Part shown: piece by piece, positions 34,786 to 40,763 of the stretch
How positions within the stretch are numbered: position 1 is the stretch's first letter
How the letters are laid out: each line of letters begins with the position of its first letter
NCBI RefSeq assembly: GCF_015557435.1
Contig: NZ_JADNOH010000066.1
Coordinates: forward strand, 1-40,763
Direction of reading: 5' to 3'
Source: Collinsella aerofaciens
Lineage (GTDB): Bacteria; Actinomycetota; Coriobacteriia; Coriobacteriales; Coriobacteriaceae
DNA length: 40,763 nucleotides
Made by a program: the position numbers and the translations under genes
The notes under the pieces: generated by a model
The model's input: the letters and a program-made list of their open reading frames with translations, nothing else
Databases searched by the model: none
What the model was told of the DNA's origin: nothing

Positions 34786-34822
34786 CCCGCCGAGCTGCCG
34801 TACCATAGCGGCGCTCGGTGGG
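34786..34822. repeat. Strong hairpin before the two-component genes
   Basis: Positions 34786-34795 pair with 34813-34822 (one G-T) and enclose a further GCCG/CGGC stem. No T-run follows, so it may be an RNA leader structure. It lies 57 bases before the response-regulator ATG. Confidence 0.45.
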
Positions 34823-34878
34823 CTCAGGTGCGTTAAAATGGGCTTGTTCTTAGCTAATTGAGACAGGGGGGCCGTGTT

Positions 34879-35601
34879 ATGGCTTCAGATGCAAAAAAGA
34901 TTCTGTTGGTCGAGGATGAGAAGGCAATCCGTGACGCTGTCGCTGCCTATCTCGAGCGCGAGGGCTACTGGGTTGTGGGCGTCGGTGACGGTCAGTCCGC
35001 GATCGAGGAGTTCGAGAAGCATCAGTTCGACCTGGTTGTGCTCGACCTTATGCTCCCCAAGATTCCCGGCGAGCGCGTTTGCCGCACCATTCGCGATACC
35101 TCGGATGTCCCCATTATCATGCTGACGGCCAAGGGCGAGATCGAGGACCGTATTATCGGTCTCGAGCTCGGTGCCGACGATTATCTGATCAAACCGTTCT
35201 CGCCGCGCGAGCTTGTCGCCCGCGTCCGCGCTCTGTTCCGTCGTGCCCATCAGGCCGATGAGCCCGCCGTCGAGGTGCTCGACTTCGGTGATCTGGTCAT
35301 CGACATCTCCGGCCACAAGATTCTGGTCGAGGGCAAGGAAGTCGATCTGACGGCTTCTGAGTTCAAGCTGCTCACCACGCTTGCCCGTCACCCCGGTCGC
35401 GTCTATAACCGCATGGAGCTGGTCGAGAAGGTGCTCGGGTACGACTTTGAGGGTTACGAGCGTACCATCGACAGCCACGTGAAGAACCTCCGCGCCAAGC
35501 TGGGCGACGATCCCAAGAAGCCCAAGTGGCTCTACACCGTCCACGGCGTTGGCTATCGTTTTGAGGCTCCGGCCAAGACCGATAAGTCGGACGAGAAATA
35601 A
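34879..35601 (+). CDS. OmpR/PhoB-family response regulator
   Basis: The 240-residue protein has a receiver domain with acidic pocket VEDE, phospho-acceptor Asp56 (VVLDLMLP) and the switch Lys in LIKPFS. A winged-helix DNA-binding domain follows (LTASEFKLLTTLARHPGRVYNRMELVEKVLGYDFEG...TIDSHVKNLRAKLG...VHGVGYRFE). ATG 34879 follows a G-rich ribosome site; a TTG at 34858 is rejected. It is 11 bases before the kinase gene. The signal is unknown; among actinobacterial pairs it resembles the general RegX3/PhoB type. Confidence 0.93.
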   Translation: MASDAKKILLVEDEKAIRDAVAAYLEREGYWVVGVGDGQSAIEEFEKHQFDLVVLDLMLPKIPGERVCRTIRDTSDVPIIMLTAKGEIEDRIIGLELGADDYLIKPFSPRELVARVRALFRRAHQADEPAVEVLDFGDLVIDISGHKILVEGKEVDLTASEFKLLTTLARHPGRVYNRMELVEKVLGYDFEGYERTIDSHVKNLRAKLGDDPKKPKWLYTVHGVGYRFEAPAKTDKSDEK

Positions 35602-35612
35602 GGTAATCGCAT

Positions 35613-37178
35613 ATGACACCTGCGCGCTTTGAAATCGGACAAAAGCACAAGCAGGAGAGCGAGGCGGGTTCCAAGGCAAGTTGGAACACGCCTCGTTCCG
35701 ATTCACGGCCGACGATGAGCTATCCCTCGCGTATGGCCCTGGCTTTTGCTTTGACATCGCTCATGACGGTACTGGTACTGGTGGGCGTTGTCTCCGTTGT
35801 ATGGGGTACGGTTTTTACGGACTACACGCGCTCCAATATCGTCGAGATCGCCAATTCCGCTGCCGAAAAGCTTGCGACATCGTACGAGGAAAACGGCAAC
35901 TGGACCGCGGGCGAGCTTCGCACGGTCGCGACATCGAGCCTGGTGTCCGACGATCTTGGCATGCAAGTCGTCAATAAAAAGGGCGTTATCGTCTACGACG
36001 ACTCGTGGCCTTCGGCTAGCGCTACCGCCGATGTGCGCGAAAATCAGGCAACGACCGACGACACGAGTGGCAAGAGGGCATCGCACAGCCCGGTCTCCTC
36101 CGCCCCCACCGACTCCGACAGCGTGGCCAACGTCGAGATCGTAACGTCCTCCGGCGAGCATGTGGGCCAGGTCAAATTGTGGGCAATCGGCTCCGACGCC
36201 CTGCTTACCAAGGCGGATTCTGCGTTTAGGGAGAAGACCTTTAACGCCATGGCGCTCGCCGCGGTTGTGGCCATCTGCATTTCGGTCGTTATCGGATCGC
36301 TCGTGTCGCGCATGCTCACCAAGCCGATTCATCGTATTACGAGCACGGCCAAGCAAATTCGCGATGGCGATCTGTCCGCTCGTACTGGTTTGCGCGGTGA
36401 TGACGAGATTGATCAGCTGGGTGAGACCTTCGATGAGATGGCCACTTCGCTCGAGAAGGATATGAAACACGAGAAGCGCCTGACCTCAGATGTTGCACAC
36501 GAGCTTCGCACGCCGCTTATGGCCATGCTCGCAACGGTCGAGGCCATGCAGGATGGCGTGTATCCCACCGACGATGAGCATTTGGAGACCGTTGCCTCCG
36601 AGACGCGCCGCCTGGCCCGTCTGGTGCAGCAGATGCTCGACCTGTCGCGTATGGAAAACAGCACCGCGCCGCTCAATCTTGAACCGGTGGACATGGTGCC
36701 GTTCGTGCGTTCGATCGTGAATGGTCAGGAGCGTCTATTTGCCGACCGCGATCTGCGTCTGCGCTTTGCGGATGAAACCCAGGGCCATGACGATGTCGTC
36801 GAGGCCGATCCCGATATGATCACCCAGTGCGTCATCAACCTCCTGAGCAACGCCATGCGCTATACCCCCGAGGGCGGCTGGGTCGTGGTGTCGGTGCTCA
36901 GCGACCGCAAGCATGTCAACATCGCGGTTTCGGATACCGGTATCGGTATTGCCAAAGACGACCTGTCGCGCATCTTCGGTCGTTTTTGGCGCGCCGACGC
37001 CAGTCGTGCCCGCGAGGCGGGCGGCCTGGGCGTGGGCCTTGCCGTGACCAAGCAGATCGTCGAGCGCCATCATGGCTACATATCCGTGGAGTCGGAGCTT
37101 GGAAAGGGTACGACTTTTACGATTCATCTGCCTCGCGAGCACACGGCGGACGCGGCATCTACTACAATGGAGCACTAG
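35613..37178 (+). CDS. Membrane sensor histidine kinase
   Basis: The 521-residue protein has a basic N-terminus, a first transmembrane helix (about 41-66), an extracytoplasmic sensor of about 150 residues with a Ser/Thr/Asp-rich loop, and a second helix near 210-232. A HAMP linker (SRMLTKPIHRITSTAKQIRDGDLSAR) follows, then a DHp domain with His296 in DVAHELRTP and a HATPase domain (NLLSNAMRYTPEGG, SDTGIGIAKDD, AGGLGVGLAVTKQIVERHHG). It is co-transcribed with the upstream response regulator. The ribosome site (AAGG) is weak, and Met35 is an alternative start. Confidence 0.92.
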   Translation: MTPARFEIGQKHKQESEAGSKASWNTPRSDSRPTMSYPSRMALAFALTSLMTVLVLVGVVSVVWGTVFTDYTRSNIVEIANSAAEKLATSYEENGNWTAGELRTVATSSLVSDDLGMQVVNKKGVIVYDDSWPSASATADVRENQATTDDTSGKRASHSPVSSAPTDSDSVANVEIVTSSGEHVGQVKLWAIGSDALLTKADSAFREKTFNAMALAAVVAICISVVIGSLVSRMLTKPIHRITSTAKQIRDGDLSARTGLRGDDEIDQLGETFDEMATSLEKDMKHEKRLTSDVAHELRTPLMAMLATVEAMQDGVYPTDDEHLETVASETRRLARLVQQMLDLSRMENSTAPLNLEPVDMVPFVRSIVNGQERLFADRDLRLRFADETQGHDDVVEADPDMITQCVINLLSNAMRYTPEGGWVVVSVLSDRKHVNIAVSDTGIGIAKDDLSRIFGRFWRADASRAREAGGLGVGLAVTKQIVERHHGYISVESELGKGTTFTIHLPREHTADAASTTMEH

Positions 37179-37288
37179 CTTTTCGCTATTCGGTGAAGGA
37201 GGGGGTTTCGTCCCTGCCGCTCCGGGTTTGCGAAAACGTGCGGGAAAGAGCCCGCATTACTGTCGTATTTTGGTAAGGAGTGACTCAC

Positions 37289-38176
37289 GTGACAACGATG
37301 GAGCGTCGTCCGGATTCCCGTGGCAAGGTTCGTGATATCTACGATGCCGGTGAAAACCTGCTGATGGTCGCCACCGACCGCATTTCTGCGTTCGACTTCA
37401 TTCTTCCCGACGAGATTCCGTTTAAGGGAGAGGTGCTCAACCGCATCTCGGCATTCTGGTTCGATAAATTTGCCGACATTGTTCCCAACCACCTCGTCTC
37501 CATCGACCCGGCGGATTTCCCCGAGGAGTTTGCCGAGTATCGTGACTATCTCGCCGGTCGCGCCATGCTGGTCAAGAAGGCCCAGACGATTCCTATCGAG
37601 TGCATCGTCCGCGGCTATCTGACAGGTTCGGGTAAGAAGACCTATGACGAGAACGGCACCGTCTGCGGCATTCAGCTGCCCGAGGGCCTGACCGAGGCCT
37701 CTAAGCTTCCCGAGCCGCTGTTCACGCCGTCCACGAAGGCCGAGATCGGCGACCACGACGAGAACATCTCGTTCGAGCGTTGCTGCGAAATCGTGGGCGA
37801 GGATATTGCCGAGCAGATCCGCGACCTGTCCCTCAAGATTTACAAGGCTGCTGCCGAGTATGCAGCGACCCGTGGCATCATCATTGCCGACACCAAGTTC
37901 GAGTTTGGTGTCATCGATGGCAAGGTCACGCTGATCGACGAGTGCCTCACGCCTGACTCCAGCCGTTTCTGGCCTGCCGCCAGCTACGAGGAGGGCAAGA
38001 TTCAGCCCAGCTACGACAAGCAATTCGTCCGCAATTGGCTCAAAGCCAACTGGGATATGACGGGGGAGACCCCGCACCTGCCCGCCGAGGTCATCGATGG
38101 CACGTCCGAGCGCTATCGCGAGGCCTTCCAGATCATCACGGGCTCCCAGTTCACAAGCATGAAGGAGAACGCATAA
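37289..38176 (+). CDS. purC: Phosphoribosylaminoimidazole-succinocarboxamide synthase
   Basis: PurC makes SAICAR from CAIR, aspartate and ATP in purine synthesis; PurB acts on the product. The 295-residue protein has GKVRDIYD near the N-terminus, VATDRISAFD, ECIVRGYLTGSG, IIADTKFEFG and IDECLTPDSSRFWP. The likely start is GTG 37289, eight bases after AAGGAG; GTG 37280 overlaps that site, and ATG 37298 is possible. It follows the kinase gene by 110 bases. Confidence 0.95.
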   Translation: MTTMERRPDSRGKVRDIYDAGENLLMVATDRISAFDFILPDEIPFKGEVLNRISAFWFDKFADIVPNHLVSIDPADFPEEFAEYRDYLAGRAMLVKKAQTIPIECIVRGYLTGSGKKTYDENGTVCGIQLPEGLTEASKLPEPLFTPSTKAEIGDHDENISFERCCEIVGEDIAEQIRDLSLKIYKAAAEYAATRGIIIADTKFEFGVIDGKVTLIDECLTPDSSRFWPAASYEEGKIQPSYDKQFVRNWLKANWDMTGETPHLPAEVIDGTSERYREAFQIITGSQFTSMKENA

Positions 38177-38752
38177 GTGAGTACCCGTAGCGCCACGAAC
38201 AAGCGCACGCAATCCCACGAGGTTACCGGGGTTGCGCGCAAGTCCGCCGCATCCGCCAAGCCCGTCCGTCAGGCAGCGAGCTCTGTCCGCGTCGTGCCGG
38301 CTTCGTCTAAGGCACGCCGCAAAGAGCTCGAGAAGGGCGAGAACCTCGAGGGCCTCTCTAAAGAGGAGAAGCGCGCCCGCAAGGCTAAGCAGCGCGCCAA
38401 GGAGGATCGCATCTACACGGTGTCGAATATCCTTCTCAAGCAGGATGAGGACTACACCAAGCGCCGCCGCATCTGGTGGGCCGTGCTCGCTATCGGCATG
38501 GTGCTCGTCGTGGCCATTTGGGCTTCGCTGTACTTCGCTCCCGCTGGCATGGTGTCCAGCCCCGTCCAGATGGTCGGCATCGTTTTGTCCTATGTCATCA
38601 TCCTGGGTGACTTTATCTACGACTTCGTTCGTATCCGTCCCCTGCGCAACATGTACCGCACGCAGGCCGAGGGCATGTCCGAGAACAAGCTCAACGCTCT
38701 TATTGAGCGCGCGGCTGCCGAGGAGGACAAGAAGGACTCCAAGAAGAAGTAG
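38177..38752 (+). CDS. Basic two-helix membrane protein, unknown function
   Basis: The 191-residue protein starts with GTG immediately after the purC stop, with AAGGAG nine bases upstream, so the two are in one mRNA. Residues 1-95 are Lys/Arg/Ala-rich and hydrophilic (KARRKELEKGENLEGLSKEEKRARKAKQRAKED). Two hydrophobic helices follow (about 98-120 and 127-148), then a Lys/Glu tail. No family is recognised; it is reminiscent of charged actinobacterial membrane proteins, without a firm match. Confidence 0.75.
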   Translation: MSTRSATNKRTQSHEVTGVARKSAASAKPVRQAASSVRVVPASSKARRKELEKGENLEGLSKEEKRARKAKQRAKEDRIYTVSNILLKQDEDYTKRRRIWWAVLAIGMVLVVAIWASLYFAPAGMVSSPVQMVGIVLSYVIILGDFIYDFVRIRPLRNMYRTQAEGMSENKLNALIERAAAEEDKKDSKKK

Positions 38753-38782
38753 CGTTTGTATTCATACATATCGCTAAGATAT

Positions 38783-38813
38783 AAGGCGCGTCGTTTTAGC
38801 GGCGCGCCTTTTT
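38783..38813 (+). terminator. Terminator after purC unit
   Basis: An 11-bp GC-rich stem (38783-38793 with 38800-38810, one G-T pair) has a 6-base loop and a T-run. Confidence 0.88.
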
Positions 38814-38841
38814 ACTGTTCTATAGATAGATGGAGTGGCAC

Positions 38842-40122
38842 ATGATTCGAGCTGCCCTGACGGTCGAAGAAGCCCTGGAGGGCATGAAGGCCCTGGAGCC
38901 CAAGATTAAAAACTATGCGCGCCTGGTTGTCCGCAAGGGCGTAAACGTCAAGCCCGGCCAGGAGGTTGTCGTTCAGTCTCCGGTCGAGTGCGCGCCCTTT
39001 GCCCGCGTGGTGGTCGCGGAGGCTTATGCCGCCGGCGCTGGTCACGTGACGGTCATTTGGGCCGATGATGCCGTGACGAGGCTCACGTACGAGCATGTCG
39101 ATAAAAGCTATTTTGAGCAGACGCCCGAGTGGAAGCGCCTGCAGCTGGATTCCCTGGCCCAGGACGGCGCCTGCTTTATCTTTATCGAGGGTGCGGACCC
39201 TGCCGCCCTTAAGGGCATCGATCCCGCCAAGCCTGCTGCAGCTTCTAAGGCAAGGAATACGCAGTGCAAGGTCTTCCGCCGTGGACTGGACTACAACATC
39301 AACCCGTGGTGCATCGCTGGCGCTCCGGTCGTGGCATGGGCGCGCGAGGTGTTCCCGGGAGACGCCGATGAGGTTGCAATCTATAAGCTGTGGAATGCGA
39401 TTCTGCACACCGCTCGTGCCGATGGCCAGGACCCGGAGAGCGACTGGGAGCTTCATGACGCGGCATTCGAAAAGAACCTGCGTTTCCTGAACGACAATCG
39501 TTTTGACCGCCTACATTACACCGCGGCAAATGGAACCGATCTGACGATTGGCATGACGAAGGGTCACGAGTGGGCCGGCGGCAAGGGTAAGACGCCCGAT
39601 GGACACCCCTTCTTCCCCAACATCCCCACCGAGGAGGTCTTCACCTCGCCTGATCGTATGCGTGCCGACGGTATCGTGTATTCGGCTATGCCGCTCATTC
39701 ACCACGGTAACAAGGTTGACGATTTTTGGATTAAGTTCGAGGCCGGCCGCGTAGTGGACTACGATGCCCGTGTGGGCAAGGCGACGCTTGCGAGCATTAT
39801 TGACACCGATGAAGGTGCCGCTCATCTGGGCGAGGTCGCGCTCATTTCCAAGAACACTCCGATCCGCGAAAGCGGCGTTCTGTTCTATGACACGCTCTAT
39901 GACGAGAATGCCAGCTGCCACCTTGCGTTGGGCGTCGGTTTCCCCGAGTGCATCGAAGGCGGATACGACATGTCCAAAGAGGAACTTCTGGAGCATGGCG
40001 TCAACGTTTCGAGCACGCATGTCGACTTTATGATCGGCACAGACGACATCGATATCACGGGCATTACGCCTGATGGACGTGAAGTTGTGATTTTCCAGAA
40101 CGGCCAATGGAGTTGGGAATAG
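38842..40122 (+). CDS. M29-family aminopeptidase
   Basis: The 426-residue protein belongs to the M29 (aminopeptidase T/AmpS/PepS) metallopeptidases, which remove N-terminal residues with two divalent metals. Likely ligands are seen in order: NIPTEEVFTSPD (Glu about 263), GEVALI (Glu about 331), FYDTLYDENASCHLALG (His about 360) and SSTHVDFMIG (His about 393, Asp). ATG 38842 is preferred because TGGAG lies six bases upstream; ATG 38830 overlaps that site. The gene end carries the putative promoter of tRNA-Lys. Confidence 0.9.
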   Translation: MIRAALTVEEALEGMKALEPKIKNYARLVVRKGVNVKPGQEVVVQSPVECAPFARVVVAEAYAAGAGHVTVIWADDAVTRLTYEHVDKSYFEQTPEWKRLQLDSLAQDGACFIFIEGADPAALKGIDPAKPAAASKARNTQCKVFRRGLDYNINPWCIAGAPVVAWAREVFPGDADEVAIYKLWNAILHTARADGQDPESDWELHDAAFEKNLRFLNDNRFDRLHYTAANGTDLTIGMTKGHEWAGGKGKTPDGHPFFPNIPTEEVFTSPDRMRADGIVYSAMPLIHHGNKVDDFWIKFEAGRVVDYDARVGKATLASIIDTDEGAAHLGEVALISKNTPIRESGVLFYDTLYDENASCHLALGVGFPECIEGGYDMSKEELLEHGVNVSSTHVDFMIGTDDIDITGITPDGREVVIFQNGQWSWE

Positions 40123-40141
40123 TCCCAGACCGTGGTACAAT
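40113..40141 (+). promoter_or_regulatory. Putative tRNA-Lys promoter
   Basis: TTGGGA (40113-40118), a 17-base spacer and TACAAT (40136-40141) lie nine bases before the tRNA. The -35 is inside the last codons of the aminopeptidase. Confidence 0.6.
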
Positions 40142-40150
40142 GCCACCCGC

Positions 40151-40226
40151 GGGCCGTTAGCTCAGCTGGCAGAGCAGGGGACTTTTAATCCCAAGGTCCA
40201 GGGTTCGAACCCCTGACGGCCCACCA
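40151..40226 (+). tRNA. tRNA-Lys (anticodon TTT)
   Basis: The acceptor strands GGGCCGT/ACGGCCC pair, the D-arm is TAGCTCAGCTGG, the anticodon loop CTTTTAA gives TTT, and the T-arm is GGGTTCGAACCCC. The CCA end is encoded (40224-40226). Its T-arm, tail and terminator are repeated downstream. Confidence 0.96.
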
Positions 40227-40291
40227 TAGAAAAGAAAGCGATCGACTCCGGTTGGTCGCTTTTTTGTTGCCGGTGCATGGGTTCGAACCCG
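40206..40291 (+). repeat. 86-bp direct repeat, copy 1 (tRNA-Lys tail)
   Basis: It runs from the T-loop of tRNA-Lys through CCA and the terminator hairpin to a palindromic T-arm copy (40279-40290). Copy 2 begins 175 bases later with four mismatches. Confidence 0.9.
40236..40266 (+). terminator. Terminator after tRNA-Lys
   Basis: A 7-bp stem (AGCGATC/GGTCGCT, one G-T) is followed by six T residues. Confidence 0.75.
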
Positions 40292-40380
40292 AAAGGGCGC
40301 GGAGCTGAGGAAACGCGTGAGCGTTTGCCAGCGCAGCGCGCAAGGCGCGAAGCGCCGCGGCGGCCGCCTGCGAAGCAGGC

Positions 40381-40466
40381 CGAACCCCTGACGGCCCACC
40401 ATAGAAAAGAAGGCGATCGACTCCGGTTGGTCGCTTTTTTGTTACCGCCGCATGGGTTCGAACCCG
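40381..40466 (+). repeat. 86-bp direct repeat, copy 2
   Basis: Same length as copy 1 with four mismatches: tRNA-Lys 3' tail with CCA, terminator (40413-40440) and T-arm palindrome (40454-40465). It is preceded by a perfect hairpin GCCTGC-GAA-GCAGGC (40366-40380) and, further up, GCGC-GAA-GCGC and AAACGC-GTGA-GCGTTT hairpins. Confidence 0.9.
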
Positions 40467-40763
40467 GTTTTCTCTATATATAAGAACGCTTGGCGAACAA
40501 AACCTGCCTTTTACCGACAGGAAACAAATAGCTGATGCTTTTGGAGTAAAGTGGCGCACCAGAGATGACCGATGCCTTAACACCTATAAAACAGCTGGTC
40601 ATCGCCAATATCAGAAGCCGATGCTTCAGTTTTAACCTCAGTGATGCGGCTGAGGGATCTATTCATTTGTGAACAAAATATGGAGTGCGCGATTCCCGCC
40701 CACGGGTGCCCTCCGGTCTGGCAATATATCTCCTTGCCGCGCGGCCCGGTCGGACCGGATGAG
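40467..40763. other. Terminal gene-free stretch
   Basis: About 300 bases without a recognised gene or RNA. An ATG frame at 40565-40672 codes for only 35 residues with no clear ribosome site. A possible hairpin lies at about 40711-40759, where TCCGGTC pairs with GACCGGA and GGCAA with TTGCC. It may be a leader of a gene beyond the window. Confidence 0.4.

Noticed and set aside
34741..34878. Riboswitch upstream of the response regulator
   Set aside because: A strong hairpin is present but no known riboswitch core could be recognised.
40157..40583. Frames reading through tRNA-Lys and its repeats on the minus strand
   Set aside because: They translate tRNA and hairpin sequence; this is a common false gene call at tRNA loci.
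40565..40672. Small protein of 35 residues near the window end
   Set aside because: No clear ribosome site or recognisable features; likely chance.

Overview
The window looks like the replication-origin region of a high-GC actinobacterium. Gene order, WYL regulators, an LPxTG surface protein and codon use fit Coriobacteriia best, and Collinsella or a close relative most closely. This placement is from memory of such genomes; no search was run.

Layout. Positions 1-11333 are transcribed leftward: a GHKL-ATPase/winged-helix gene, dnaA, dnaN, recF, a DciA-type gene, a terminator, then gyrB and gyrA with a second terminator. Positions 11577-16720 run rightward: rpmH, rnpA, yidD, yidC, jag, rsmG, parA, parB and a small membrane protein. 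The switch lies at 11334-11576, where DnaA-box-like 9-mers cluster. A second cluster lies between dnaA and dnaN (8003-8240), with an AT-rich stretch and five DnaA-trio-like triplets, so oriC looks bipartite. Three perfect parS sites precede parA, and weaker copies lie inside dnaA and beside rlmN.

Positions 16844-27500 hold rlmN (leftward), ddl and a DnaQ-DinG helicase (rightward, overlapping), two leftward PafB/PafC-like WYL regulators, and a large membrane protein built on an M28 peptidase fold split by about 690 disordered acidic residues. Next come a leftward thioester/Cna-B/LPATG surface adhesin, tRNA-Gly(CCC), purB, a TSCPD protein coupled to a Tat-lipoprotein, an OmpR-type two-component pair, purC, a basic membrane protein, an M29 aminopeptidase and tRNA-Lys(TTT).

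The least conventional parts are: (1) the ATPase/Q-rich/winged-helix protein co-transcribed with dnaA; (2) short arrays after both tRNA genes in which tRNA 3' tails ending in CCA are repeated behind small palindromic hairpins, two of which have different stem sequences but keep their pairing; (3) the split M28-like protein with altered active-site positions; and (4) a lower-GC rsmG-parAB block with the same palindrome near both ends.
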